This document shows, piece after piece, positions 23,369-35,900 of a stretch of DNA of 64,000 nt. Below the pieces are notes generated by a model. The model was given only the letters and a program-made list of their open reading frames with translations, was not told the DNA's origin and made no database searches. Position 1 is the first letter of the stretch; each line of letters opens with the position of its first letter. This stretch comes from Asterias rubens (taxonomy: Eukaryota > Echinodermata > Asteroidea > Forcipulatida > Asteriidae), in contig NC_047066.1 in assembly GCF_902459465.1 (NCBI RefSeq), positions 11,721,047 to 11,785,046 on the forward strand, read 5' to 3'. The translations under genes and the position numbers were made by a program.

Positions 23369-23612
23369 TGGGCCAAATTTCATAGAGCTGCTAGGCACAC
23401 AAATTTGCTTAGCATGAGATTTTTGCCTTGAGAAAAACAGGATTACCAACCAAACTTCCACGTAATTTTCATGATAAGCAAACAAGTATAGTGACAAGCA
23501 ACACGCAGCTATAATCGAAATTTGATTGGCAATCCTGTCTTTTATCAAGAAAGATATTTCATGCTTATCTCATTAATTTTTTAGCTTAGCAGCTCTATGG
23601 AATTTGACCCTG
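23369..23612. mobile_element. Same inverted-repeat family
   Basis: TGGGCCAAATTTCATAGAGC start, AGCAGCTCTATGGAATTTGA end, ACAGGATTACCAACC and inverse in the middle. Confidence 0.85.
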
Positions 23613-23764
23613 GTCAGGCATGCCTGACCGCAGCCAACAGGATAATTGAGTGTTAGTCTGCGGCTAGGATCTTAAAATTTGGGATGGGTTGTTGGATATC
23701 TGTGCGTTTAGATCTACTTGATTGCATAGGTCGAAGACTCGCCCCAAGCGAATTTTGCTGGTAT

Positions 23765-24420
23765 AGTGTTATCCGGTGTCGCATGCAATTATGTTCTCTA
23801 TGCAATACTATCCGGATGACATTATTGCATATGCAATAATGTACGCCGGACGGTTTTGCATATGCAATCGTGTCCGCCCGGACGCTGCTGCATGATGCAA
23901 TTGTGTCCACCCGGACACATTTGCATATGCAGTTGTGTCCGCCCCTGTGCAAAACCGTCCTTGCAGTAAATTAAACGCCCTTGGTCGACGGAACACGTTA
24001 GCCATTTTTGTTACAAGCTATTGTGCATGTTATGAATGCCATGGGAAATGTTCGGCCGTTGGGTATTCGCTGCAATCATAAAATACGTGAATATTCATGC
24101 TGCATGTATGTAGCTTCAGTGCGTGCACGATCGCTACGCACGCACATACGTATGTACGGTCTACTACATGTCCGCCGGACGGCGCCGGACGGTTAATGCA
24201 TAGCCCCGGACACATTTGCATATGCAAAAGTGTCCGGAGCGGACAGTATTGCATGGCGGACACTAGCCCACCTTGTTGAGCTGTAAATGGCTCCGCTTCT
24301 AACATCGGTCTCATCACTGTCGCCATGATTACAGTGATGAGACCGATGTTAAAAGCGGAGCCATTTATAGCTCAACAAGGTGGGCTAGGCGGACACAATT
24401 GCATCTGACACCGGCAATGT
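23765..24420. repeat. Palindromic tandem repeat, GCATATGCAA / GTGTCCGCCCGGAC
   Basis: Degenerate units of about 35-40 bp alternating the palindrome TTGCATATGCAA with GTGTCCG-CCCGGAC. Best units 23820-23945 and 24165-24260, separated by other sequence and by the hairpin at 24264. CpG-rich for this window. Confidence 0.75.
24264..24387. mobile_element. 124 bp near-perfect hairpin element with 9 bp flanking repeat
   Basis: 57 bp arms differing at two positions, 10 base loop. Ends TAGCCCACCTTGTTGAGCT and inverse. GGCGGACAC is present on both sides (24255-24263, 24388-24396), compatible with a 9 bp target duplication. Confidence 0.8.
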
Positions 24421-24950
24421 TCCATGAAGGACCTTAAGGATTTTTGACTGTGCCTTAATTGAGTAGACACAATTTGTTTACCAAGGCACAGCTGCTGAAT
24501 GCGAGATAGCTCTGCACAGAGTACACAAGTTATGACATATTAGTTTTATTTATTCATCAATGTCTCCCTGAAAAAGGGAGAACATTTCCCGAGACACAAC
24601 CATAGGCTCCCCAATAATTGAAATTGCTTCACACCCCAATCAATTCAGCTTCTATAATTGCACAATAACCCCTGGAATCTGCCTTTGAAAAGCTGGAAAC
24701 CCCTCATCGGTGAACAGATATTGTGAACAAACCCCCAATAAATTAACTATTTCATACCCCCGCCCCAATAAATTAACGATTGATTTCATATCCCCGCCCC
24801 CCCAAAAAAAAAAATAAAAAATAAAAATGGGGGCAGTCAATCCAGATTGAAGCCTTTAATTGTTCTCGACTTGTTTTTTTAAACATTATTTTTACCAAAA
24901 CATGGCAGTTTTTGCCATGCCATAGCCATTCGATTCAGGATTTATATTGT
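24420..24950. other. No gene seen
   Basis: AT-rich; contains direct repeats of CCCCAATAAATTAAC at 24730-24790 and an A run. Nothing else recognised. Confidence 0.5.
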
Positions 24951-26509
24951 TAACGTACACCTGTTTTGGACATTCCTCCAACTGGGGTTTATCTGGAATG
25001 TCACTCCATTGAAGATCGTCATTGTCCAGTTATGCAAATGAGCTAGTTTTGCGCTCGCACTTCGAAGACTGCTTGTGGAAAATAACTGCACATCATCATT
25101 CGTCTGTCGCGTACTGGACTGGAGGGCTGCATGGCGGCCGACGTTCTTCTCAGCTCAACGGGGGACTCGGACTTCGTCTTTTTCTGATGAACTTAACTTG
25201 CAAAAAATATCAAATTTCTTACCAAATCACATTTTAGAACAAATTAAGAGTGATATTCTTTAGCAAAACTTGGTCAACAAAATTGAAGAAAGCTACATGA
25301 ACCTTCTATATTTTTGTCATGCAAGCCACGTGAACCATGTGCGTTTTGCCAAGCAAGCCACGCCTGTTAGTGCATAGTCAACACAGAGTAAAACTTTTGA
25401 CTGTCAAAACTGCAGCACATCATTTGAGGCAAAATTCACAGATGAACCCATCAGAACATTATTATGAGTTTATTGAAGCTCTCGAGTTTTGACTTCTGAT
25501 AATTTTAAAGCAAATCCTGTGTCGAGATATGCGACGAGTGGCCGTAGCTCCATTATTCCACCATCGGCTTACTGCAACACAAAACTTCATGACCAAAGCT
25601 GAACGCACTAGTTGCTCTATGGTTCCACCGACATCTTGTTAGGTAAGGCTAATTTTGGGGAGCATGACCAACAATTATTTTACCACAATAGAAACGTGTA
25701 ATATTTTGTTTGTCTTTGAACATGACTCCATTTGCCTTTTGAAGTGACACCTGTAATGTTTATGGGTGTAATTGTTTTTTCTCAACAGCGTCGGTAAAAA
25801 TGACCGGGACAGCAGAGGTGCGCGCTATGGACGGACCAAGACGGGGAACAACGAGGCGGAGAACCACCCAGCCAGAGCGGGGAGCTCCCGGTGAGGTCGA
25901 GCCAGGCTTCATCAGGCAGTATTGAGGGGACTGTTTCGGTGGGGTTGCCTGTCTCGCTAATAGTACAGAGCCCTTTTTGGACAGGTAAAAACAAACTAAA
26001 AATGAAATATAATTTCATGTACTAAGTTCCCTCAAAATACAACTTTTTTTTCCTCACAAATTAATATTTTGTTCCTATCTTGCCACCACTTTTTCATTTG
26101 TTGTGAAATATGAGTATAAAAATTGACTCAAGTAAGTTATTATTTGTTGGTAATAAGAACGACTGTTGGCAGGACATGATATTCGTTCCCTTTGTTCTCT
26201 CAAACATTATTTCAATTTGTTTCCTAAAATTATGTATTTTGTTCTGCCAAAATATTATTTTGTTGAGGATTGAATGAGAAAAGTGATTTTGAGGGACATA
26301 GTTCCCATTCCAGGAAACAGAGGAGTACTATTTCAAGGAACAATTTATTTTGATATATAAATATTTTATTAATTTATTTAATTCTTTTTTTTTACCTGTC
26401 CCTTTATAGGTGCTCTGTGAGACAGATGTTGGCTGATTGTCGATGGATTTGTGGTTTGTGGACGTACAGTGGAGTCATCGCCGGAGTCATCGCCGGATTC
26501 AGGTAAGGA

Positions 26510-28310
26510 AAACTTGGCGAAATCCGACCTCCACTTTTCAAGTTTGCTCAAGTGAAATTCTCTTCTTTGATAGAAATTTATAAAACCTTTTATGGCCTTA
26601 ATTGCCATCTTCAAAAACACTATTGCTATACAGGAATTTAGGAGAAATTAAAGAACAAATCCAATTAAAGTTTTAAAAAAGAAGCCTACATCCCCTCCCC
26701 CCTAAAATAAATGGAAGAACAAAAAGTCCACAAGAATTTGATTATTATTTTGCAACAGAGGCACAGAGTGCCATGCGGGTCTCCCATAAACTGTCAATCA
26801 AAAATAGTTATTATTCCCCATTGAAAACAATTTATAATAATATGTGAACTACAATTCATGTTTTGTTTTGGACTTAATTACCCCTAACCCCCCCCCCCCC
26901 CCCTCCCCCTTTAATCACTTGAGCAACTTGCAAAAAAATAATAAATACTTAAAAAAGAAAGAACAAACATTTTACTTTAAAAAAACAAGTTGTGAGAAAA
27001 TATTGTTTTGTTTCAATTTGACTTTTCACACAAAAAAATGAGAAGAAAAATACATTTTTGGAATGCAATAGTGGAGGTCGGAAAATGCAAGTTGTCCTTT
27101 TCAAGATCAAGACAAGACGAAGACTTCAAAGTGTAAGAGGAGATCTAACCCGTTCTCTTGCAGAGTCCCACCCCTCGTACCACCCCTTCCTCTCCAAGAT
27201 GCTCTTCAATCTTGTTGATGTTGTCCTTGCTTGTGCAGCTTTCAAGGTGACTTCAAAGTTTCTTGGCATTTCTTGATGCATATTGGTCGAAGCCAATGAT
27301 GCTTTTTAGTTAGTAGACTAGTCTTACTGGAAATTTCTGTTGAGGTTGATACTTCAAGTCATCAGTTGTCATGTTTATTTATAATTGTCATGATTTTTAA
27401 CGAAGGATGCAAATCCAACTTAACATTTATAATAAGTTTCAATAAATCCTCAAAAAAAGATGAGTAGTTGTTTTGAGCATAAAAAGTTGCTCATATTTTA
27501 TTTATAATTATTTATTTGTTATATTTTTTGTATATAAATATATATGTATTTTTGGGGGATGCTTACCCTATGGTGCGCATCGCTTTCACTGTAACTAAAA
27601 TCATAAGTATTGTAATCTGATGTGACATGCACAAATATTCGAGTCTAATCACCATTCATTTTGATGGCCAATGTTTGATTTAGGATTATTAAATATATAA
27701 TTTAGAATAACTAAATTAATATTTACATATGCCTAATGACCGCATTCCATCAATTATGAATGCAGACATTTTACACTTAGCAACACTATTTTAAAAAGCA
27801 AAATTAGTAAAGTAAATAAAAAAGTACCTGTGACCCTGTGACCCATTCAGAACAAATTTTAACTTAAAGAAAAAAAAAACAGATTTTAAGATTAATTTGA
27901 TGTTTGATTTAGGAGATTTAAATATATAACTTATACAAGATAAGTTAATATTTAAATACTCTAAAAGTCAGCATTAGATCAATTCTGAATCTGGACATTT
28001 CCATCCGTAAAAACAATAAATGAACAAAATTACAGCAACCCTTCTTATTAAGATTAAAGGTCAAAGTAACAAAAGAAAAGTTTGAAAAACTTGTAACAAC
28101 GCAATAATTTTTCTGAAGCTGTAGTTTCAGAATTGTGTTTCAGAATTATTTTAGGGTACATTAAAAAAAACTTTTCCTAATGGAAAAGACACAAAAAAGA
28201 ATAAGACTAAATACTCAACACCAAATAGAAGAAAGGAGGGGGGGGGGGAAAGCAAACCATCCAAAGAAACGAAACTTCCAGGTGGTAGAGTGGTAAGACA
28301 GAAAGGCCTA
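26510..28310. other. No gene seen
   Basis: AT-rich and unique-looking. GATTTAGGA-TATTAAATATATAA occurs twice (about 27679 and 27907), a diverged duplication of some 230 bp. Plus frame 27058-27276 has no recognisable domain. Confidence 0.5.
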
Positions 28311-28312
28311 GA

Positions 28313-28397
28313 GACAAGACTAACTCTCTACTCTTTCATTGGGCGTACTTGTATAATATACAAGTACACCCACTGAAAGAGTAGTGAGTTAGTCTTA
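28313..28397. mobile_element. Hairpin element with almost no loop
   Basis: Arms of about 42 bp, AAGACTAACTCTCTACTCTT to TACTTGTATA, and the inverse directly following, with few mismatches. Confidence 0.8.
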
Positions 28398-28716
28398 TCT
28401 ATATTATAAGGTTTACGGTTTAAGTTGTGACTGGTGTAGTACTTAGTCTTGATTCAAGTTGCACAAACTCATTTCCTTTGCAGTGACACATTTAAAGGAC
28501 AGTAAAAACAACTGTCCTTATATAAAAAACAAAACAAAAAAACTTGAATCAAAACTAAGAACTGTGCCGTCACTATACTTTGAGTAGATGGTGAAGTCTC
28601 ATGTGCAATCTTTTTGTTTTGTCTTCCATAGTATCCTGCTCTTCCTAAAGTGGATGTTGTGACGAGTGCTTGAGTATTGAAACCAAGAAATTGAGCTGAA
28701 AACTCCTTTTGGTGAT

Positions 28717-28870
28717 CCTGATACAAGGACAGAGGTCAGCGGGCCCAGTGACCTCGGTCCTTGTATCCCGCGCGGGGTGTGTATTTGTTTTCCTAAGACA
28801 GATGAGGCCGCTTACCATAAGACGCATGCTTAGTGGCCTTATCTGTCCTGGGAAAAAAAATACGCGCGCA
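28717..28870. repeat. Two adjacent hairpins
   Basis: 28717-28768: GATACAAGGACAGAGGTCA and inverse around GGGCCC. 28775-28870: TTCCTAAGACAGATGAGGCC and a diverged inverse GGCCTTATCTGTCCTGGGAA, edged by GCGCGGG / ACGCGCGC. Confidence 0.7.
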
Positions 28871-29429
28871 GGGTCAATGAAGCCAGGTGGTTGTGGCAAC
28901 GGTTAAGTATCAGGTTAAGTATTGGGTAAAGTATGTGTGAGGTTGGGTGACAAAATCTTGCCCTTCACAGCTTAAGTTTCCTAAAAAGAAGGGTTCATGT
29001 GAATGCGATACTAGTTTTGACGTCACATAGCCCTGTTTTCACTGTGAATGTTTCGCATGAGTTGCAGTCCAGCTCTTCCGAATCATTTAGTTCAAATTTG
29101 TGCATCAAAACTTGTACCGCATTTGCATTGGTTGGGAGTATATGAACCGTGCTTAACCCTGTTTTTGTTTTCTATTGTCTGTTTGCAGCTACTGCAGAAG
29201 TGGATGTTGTAGCAAGGAATCATTCACTGATGACAACTGGGAAACCGTAGGTTGCATTGGTAAAGTATAAGGCACTTTCTATAAGGTTATCTGTGGTGAA
29301 CTTGAATTTGGCGAAAGCCAGATTCATACTTCCTGTGAATTTGAAGTGCATTTTGATGTCACGGCTGTTTTCTCACGATGTTTCGCAGGAGTTGAAAATA
29401 GTTCAACTGTTGCAAATTGTTCGTTGCTA

Positions 29430-30690
29430 GTTTGTTACGTCAGTTATTAGCTTATTTGCATTGGCTGGAAGTATAAACCAGGCTTACTTGATGTGACCCC
29501 AAAATGCTTACCTTTCAAGATTTAAGTATTCCTTACAGAAAGCAGAGCATTCTTTGTTCCTGAAGTTGATGAAGGGATTTGTGTGCTGACATTTTGAACT
29601 GTGTTGAGGTGATGACTACCAACAAAGACTGGATGGGGTCATGCAAAAGGTTTGGTGAAATATATCGAGACTTGCAAGTTACTGGTGAAGAAATTATTTT
29701 AGTTCCTTCAAAATGGCACATCTCTAGAAATTTTGAGAATTATAAACAAATCTAAACATCCTAGAAGTTTTGGAAACAAAAACAGTTTTTAGAATCTTGC
29801 ATAAAATCTCTGAACAAGACACAAGCAAAAAGTATAGTAAAAACAAGCAGAAAGAGTACTAGCATCGTTTGAGATTCGACATCCATGGACAACCAGCAAA
29901 CCAGCAATAAAACTTTTTATTGGTTCACAAAAACTTGAGAATGAAATAACTTGGTCTATAAAAATTGTGTTTTGTACAATTCCCCAAAACTTCAACAGTT
30001 CCCGGAGCAATGGAAGTCATCTCTTCGTAATGTACGGTGAACCTGAATTTGATAAAAGCCATGTTAATACTTCCTACAAATTCAAAGCTAATTTGACATC
30101 AGTTTGTTTTATGTCAATATTCGCATTTGCAGGAAGTATGAACCAGGCTTGCTTGATGTGATCCCAAAATGATAACCTTTCTAGATTTAAGTTTTTCTTA
30201 CAGAAAGAAGATCATTCTTTGTTCCTGATATGGTGAAGAAATTTGTCTGCTTAACATTTCCAACTGTGTTGAGGTGATGTCTACCAATAAGGACTGGGGT
30301 CATGCAAAAGGTTTGGTGAAATGTATCGAGTTTTACAAGTTACTGGTGACAAAAGTACCTCCAAAATGGGACATCTCAAGACATTTTGAGAATTATAGAA
30401 GAAATCTAACCATCAGTTTATTCTTGAAATTTCGGGGGGAAAATAAGTTTTGAATCTTGCAAACAAATCTCTGAACAAGACAGAAGCAAAAAGTATAGTA
30501 AAAACAAGCAGAAAGAATACTAGCATCGTTTGAGATTCGACATCCATCGACAACCATCGACAAATCATCAATAACAGTTTTTTTTTTTTCAATAAATCTT
30601 GAGAATGAAATAACTTGCCCTAAACAAATTGCGTTTTGTACAGTCTCCTAAAGCTGCAACAATTCCTGGAGCAATGGAAGTCAGCTCTTC
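29430..30690 (+). repeat. Tandem duplication, unit about 660 bp
   Basis: About 29430-30025 and 30090-30690 are diverged copies. Shared landmarks: CATTCTTTGTTCCTGA, GTGTTGAGGTGATG, GGTCATGCAAAAGGTTTGGT, AGCATCGTTTGAGATTCGAC and GGAGCAATGGAAGTCA, each offset by about 657-663 bp. Both copies keep the CTTACAG acceptor-like site, so a putative exon has been duplicated. Confidence 0.8.
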
Positions 30691-31554
30691 TTTCAATTTA
30701 TCACAGAAATTTATGAACCCACGATGACAGATTGGTCTGTCTTTACTTTTCTATTTCCTCAGTTGAGAAGTCTTTTGACTACAACAGGAGCTTGGAATGA
30801 GCATCGGTGGAGGATACAGTGTGTACCATTCTGGATACCGAGAGCGTCTTGAGTAAAGGCTACATTCTCATGTGTCATGGCTACTACCTGTTGTGATGTC
30901 AATTGTGGAAGATACAGATGCAAATTGACTCAAGATAAACCACTTGGTAAGCTTGACAAACAAATCAATCAAAACTTTTCTTAGCAACCGAACAGAGTCG
31001 AGCATTCTCCTCAAGACAATCAGATGACCAAAACGTTGAGTTGTCAACCACCAGTTCTTCTCAGAACCAACACTACTCTATCGAGATTTACACGTGCTGG
31101 TACCGTAAACCTCACCTGATTATATTCCCACTATAAAAAGTTTCAAATCCCACCTTAAAGAGAAGGTTCATCCCACAAATTTGGCAACAGACATAGTTGA
31201 AGGTTTGAAATCACATTAATCCGGCCATCCTGTCTGCAGTAAACACCTTACATTACGACCAAGTCGTCAAAACTTTAGTGGAAAAAAAAAGTTAAAGATT
31301 TTTTAGAAAAAGATTTTCAAAAACCTTATAGACAAAACAAACATTTGGAATGTTTTGCCCATTGTTGGATGAGTTGGAGAACTAATCTGACCTGGAGGAG
31401 AATTTTCTTGCACAAAGCATTCACAATCATTACACTTTCTTGCACATAGCATTCAGTCTTCTTAGAACAACTGATATTAATCTCTGACATTTTTATTTGC
31501 TTCCACAGATAGATAGAGACAAGTGACCTTGGAGATGACATACATGAGGTTAAT

Positions 31555-32060
31555 CAATAATCATAAAGAAGGACTGTGTCAAGTTTAGCAAGATGACTCT
31601 CCACTACAAGTTCAACCGTTCAAGTTATGCGAGGGATGCTGAGGCTATAACCAATGTATTTCAGACTTTGTGCCATGAGCTGAAGGACTGTGTCAAGTTT
31701 AGCCAGATGACTCTTTGTTGTGCCCGAGTGACAGAGGGATGTTGAGGCTAAGCAACAATTTTTCAACGATGTTCCACCATCTAACTGTCTACAGCGAGAT
31801 GAAATCTGCTATAATTTCAACTGTTGCAATGGCATATGGATATTCAATATTCATGTTAAGCAGTGCTTCTTGGACAGTGTGCCACAAGCCGAAGAATTGT
31901 GACAATTCTAGCCAAATTATGACTTGTTGCTACAAGGATGCGAGGACGAGAGATTTTTGGATGGTGTGCCGTTACCTGGAGGATTATGTTATGTCTAACT
32001 ATGACTCGCTGAAGTTCAACCATTGAATTGGTATAGGGATTGTTGAGGCTGCAACAACTT
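31555..32060 (+). repeat. Degenerate tandem segments
   Basis: GGACTGTGTCAAGTTTAGC with AGATGACTC occurs at about 31573 and 31685; a T/GCTGAGGCTA-type element recurs at about 31638, 31740 and 32042. The plus frame 31715-32026 (no ATG start; opens with TTG) is open for 103 codons but has no recognised domain. Confidence 0.5.
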
Positions 32061-32395
32061 TGCCATCCACTGATAAGACTGTAGTCTAGGACTCTAGGCA
32101 TTTGATTCGCCAAGCGTTGACTGAAACAATTAGCTGGACAATGACCGCGACTTAATGTATAAAGACACTTAAGAAGAGGACCCATCTTTTAGGCCGCATC
32201 TGAGTTTGTGACTGCAGAGTGGCTGTGGCTGTTGCTGTTGCTGTTGCTATGGGCCTCATAATATTATGCGTAAGGCATGATCAAGTCACAGCCACATCGG
32301 CAGCCACTAACTCTGCCATAGTTTAACATTACTCATCAATAGGCTTTTCTTGAATCCATCAAACTCCTACCAATGTACAATGTAAAACCACATCA

Positions 32396-32591
32396 GGGCC
32401 CAATTTCATAAAGCTGTTCAGCAGAAAATTCTGCTAAGCAAATTTCTGCGCTATGTAAGAGATGACAGGGGTTACCAGTCCCAGCAGTGGTAACTGTAGT
32501 CCTCCGACTGGTAACAAGTTTTTTTTGCTAATAAAATTTTGTTGTGTGCCAAGCAAGTTGTTGTGCAACAAGCTTTATGAAATTGGGCCAA
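32396..32591. mobile_element. Same inverted-repeat family, shortened
   Basis: GGGCCCAATTTCATAAAGCT start and AGCTTTATGAAATTGGGCC end; interior reduced and rearranged (CAGTGGTAACTGTAG). Confidence 0.85.
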
Positions 32592-33091
32592 GTTGATTTA
32601 AAAGTGGATGCCTTGGCTCATGCCATGCATCGTTGGTTTATCAGAATAAGATTAATTACATTCAGTACAAAACCCGTACGATTTTGATGGATTCACAGTG
32701 GTTAGGAATAGAACTTAAAAAATGGTACAGCTTCTGTCTTCAGACAAGAAAAATCAAAATTTGTAAGCGCAATATGTAAGCGCAACTTATAATGAAGTGA
32801 TTTTGCTTCATGGAACACTCTGACTGAAAATGTAAAAAACATTGGTCACATTCTTTGCAACTGGAGAATTAAATTAATATTAATTAATTATACATCTTCA
32901 GATAGCAAAAGCTGTACCACCAAAAAAAAATTGTAAACTAAGGAGAATTATGTGCTTGTCTGTGATTAAATTCAAAGTCATAAAAACATTTTTAGAAACC
33001 ATGGCAAGAAATGCTCATAATGTTGTAGAAAAACGCCTAAGATGATCGAGGGAAGATAATCAGACAAAATTGTCCCACCTGGGTCTTTGGA

Positions 33092-33262
33092 TTGGGCCCA
33101 AGTTTAAAAAGCTGTGTTTAAAAGCAGAAAAAAACTGCTGAGCAAACTTCTTTTCTTATCAAGAAAATGGGCATGGCACCAGTCACAACAATACAAACTT
33201 CATGGACTTTTGGCTGGTAACCATTCCTGCTAAGCAAACTGTGCTGAACAAGTTTTTGCAGT
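33092..33262. mobile_element. Same inverted-repeat family, remnant
   Basis: Starts ATTGGGCCCAAGTTTAAAAA, contains TTCTTATCAAGAAAATGGG; right end decayed. Confidence 0.5.
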
Positions 33263-33351
33263 GTATACATTTTTGTTTTTAAAATGGGTAAAATTTATGA
33301 TCATTTTGGTTAACTTTGTAAGATTCTAAAAACCAGTTCACTCTTAATCAA

Positions 33352-33442
33352 AACAACACTTAGTCATACGCGACATAATTTTGACTAACTTACATCAAAG
33401 TCATGTCTCATTATGACTTATTAGTGTTGTTTTGACTAATGT
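33352..33442. repeat. Inverted repeat, TTAGTCAAAACAACACTAATA
   Basis: CAAAACAACACTTAGTCATA and its inverse TATGACTTATTAGTGTTGTT, with CATCAAAGTCATG at the centre. Confidence 0.65.
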
Positions 33443-33449
33443 ATTTTTA

Positions 33450-35100
33450 TCTACACACCTGTACCAAAGCACACTGCTTATTATGAAATATCATTCAAAG
33501 ATGTGTGGGAATTTTCAAATTGTACACTTGAGCGCAAATAGACAGACACATTTCCATGAAGACATTTGCAAGAAAATTTTGGTATGTTGCAGAGCGAACA
33601 CAAACCTACACCACAATTACAGCACTAAGGCTCAGTTTCACAAAGGGCTAAGATTTATCATAAATTATCAATCTTAATTGCTAGGCAGAGTGTGATGTCA
33701 TGAAATCACTACTAGCTTATTTTAAGATGAGTCTTGGTGTTTATTGAAACCATGCCCATCAGCACTCCATAACCCTTACCCTAACACTGAACTAAAAACT
33801 TCATTCTTTAATCTAACCTCTGCACTAAACCATAACAATGTCACTCAATAATGTTTCATTTGAACACTTAATCCATGCACCAACCTCTGTTCAATCTGCC
33901 CAATGCAAAAATAGTAACAATCATTTTATAAAAACAAAATGTGTCCACTTGCGCTCAAAAACAATGTTGTGTTTATTTACTAAGGTTATTTGAAGTAGGC
34001 CTAATGACTGTAGCAGCTAGACCATAAAATACATTTATTTATTTAATAATTTCTAATTGGTGTTTTCTATGACTGTATGGGGGAAGGGGGAGGGGGGGGG
34101 GGCGTAAGTTAAAATGACACATGAATGGTTTATCGTCAAGTATATAAAAATGAAATTAAGTTTGGTAATAATATTCTTTAATCTGAGAGCTACCTCGCAG
34201 GCCCAGTTTGAGAAGGGCACTTCCATTGGGAAATTTTAAAGTCTATGGGAAAAATCATTGAAGGTTGCCGCTAGGCCAGGGCCCAACCAAGATCTGTGCT
34301 AAAGTAGCAGCAATATAATATGTCAAATAATCTTAATATTTTTAAAATTGGCTGTTTCTAGCCATAACTGTTGTTTTTTTATAATGTATGGAGGTTGCCT
34401 TTTGAGGATGAATAAAGTTTGTTGAATTGAATTTGAATTGAATTTAATTTAATTAAGGTATTTTTTTTGGCTAATAATAACCTTTGTTGATTAAAATTAT
34501 ATTTCTGTACCATGGCAAGTTTGTATGCTTTACTTATATGCTTTATGAAACTCACTGGGTCATTTGGCAACCTGCCAAGTCCTCCATGTTACAGGCATGC
34601 ACTGATTGTTTGACTGAACACATTGGAAATACATCTAAGACCACACTTTGTCTTTTAATTTAAAAGAAAGCTTTCATATGGGTCTGTAAACAAGTTCATT
34701 TATTTATGAAAGAACTTGCGTGCAAAGTGGGTGGGGTCTTGTTGGCACAGAGATAGGTCAAAGTTAAACTTTCACCAATATTGCGTTTTCGCTAATAAAC
34801 AGACTCGGTTACCTCGCTCGCAAACCATCAATAAAACAGTTTACATCTAATGACAAAAGGAATCTTGGGATCTCTGCTAATTTGAACATTTTCTAAGTAG
34901 TGCCATTCTACATTAGCCTAGAATTTGCACAACAATGTTGTCAACATTCACTTTTCTCATTATACGTGCCTGTTCCAACAAGATCCTGTCAATGTTGTGT
35001 AGTATTTGGATATATAATTCAAAAATTCGTTAAAAGTAGAAAGAATATATAGGAGTCCCCAAATTCCACCTCCTTTAACTACATGGGTTATATTTCCCAT
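33450..35100. other. No gene seen
   Basis: AT-rich. Decayed repeats near 33635-33740 (CAGTTTCACAAAGGGCTAAG) and a G run at 34090. No coding frame above background. Confidence 0.5.
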
Positions 35101-35381
35101 AATTTCTGAATATGCGGCCGACCGACGCGGCCGGCTAGCCGCCTGAGCCGAATATGGAGCCGAAAAAAGAAGCGATTGAAAAAGATTTTGGACTTGTACA
35201 AGTCTAATTAATTAGTCTGGCGACAAGTTAAGTACAACGTTGGACAGGTGTACGTATACGTCTAAGATGCATACATTCTGCAGTTATTGCGCAACTTCCG
35301 TAACCCTTCCGTACACATACACATGTGCGTAAATATGATCACGATGATGTAATACACTTCGAACTGTCGGGACCATCTCTC
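35100..35381 (+). promoter_or_regulatory. Candidate PISD promoter and 5' UTR exon
   Basis: CpG-rich patch at 35115-35160 (GCGGCCGACCGACGCGGCCG) in otherwise AT-rich DNA, followed by a good donor, CTCG|GTAAGA, at about 35381. The matching acceptor-like CAG at about 36274 lies just before the exon 1 ATG. Inference from composition and splice signals only. Confidence 0.35.
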
Positions 35382-35584
35382 GGTAAGACCATTGTTTTAA
35401 AAACTTTAGCTTGTTTGTTATCCACCACTTTTCGTAACACCGTATCAATTATTAGGGACTTTGGTACTTTTTGTTTTGCTACATTTTGTTGTAAACATCT
35501 TTCAAATCAAATATCTGAACTTGAGTTCGTACGTCGTAGACGTACGTAGACCCAGGCAGTGTAAACTGTAACTCACCTCTTATG

Positions 35585-35900
35585 AACTCACTAACTGGGG
35601 CGCTGTACTCCTTTTTTCGAATTTTGACATTAATATCGGTCGTACGACAGAGAATGTCAAAATTTCGAAAAAAGGAGTACATCGCCCCAGTTACTGGGTC
35701 TAGCAGTGGAGTTATGATAGCAAAAAGCAATGGATGGAGACCCAGTTACTTGGGTGCTGTTCGCCTTTTTTCGAAAGAAATATTCATTTCAGTTGGTCAC
35801 TTGGGCTCTGTAGTGTAAGTTGTAATCCTCTTTTCAAAATTTGTCGTTCTCAGTCGAAAATTGCAAAAAAAGGGAGAACAGCGCTCCATTTGTTCGTGGT
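35585..35900. repeat. Two related inverted repeats
   Basis: 35595-35697: AACTGGGGCGCTGTACTCCT and inverse around TATCGGTCGTACGACAG. 35745-35895: diverged pair GGTGCTGTTCGCCTTTTTTC and inverse. Directly upstream of PISD exon 1. Confidence 0.7.

Larger units (their letters stand above)
24950..32060 (+). ncRNA. Putative multi-exon non-coding transcript
   Basis: A run of plausible exons without a sustained frame: one ending TTAG|GTAAGG near 25640; 25789-25981 (acceptor CTCAACAG, donor GACAG|GTAAAA, GC-rich with CpGs); 26410-26501 (acceptor TTTATAG, donor TTCAG|GTAAGG); starts after CCATAG near 28630, TTTGCAG near 29189 and CTTACAG near 29537 and 30201. The 25789 exon has stops in all frames except short ones (41 codons at most). 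The pattern suggests a spliced non-coding RNA or a decayed gene. An ATGCAAAT octamer sits near 25032 in the putative promoter. No homology recognised. Confidence 0.25.

Noticed and set aside
24030..24326. Minus frame of 98 codons across the CpG repeat
   Set aside because: Spans a palindromic repeat and part of a hairpin element; no protein features.
29550..29620. C/D box snoRNA (TGATGA and CTGA motifs in the duplicated block)
   Set aside because: The C box-like motif changes to GTGATGT in the second copy and no D box is conserved at the right place; no terminal stem.
31715..32026. 103-codon plus frame as a small protein gene
   Set aside because: Opens with TTG, lies in degenerate tandem repeats, and has no recognised features; kept only as repeat sequence.
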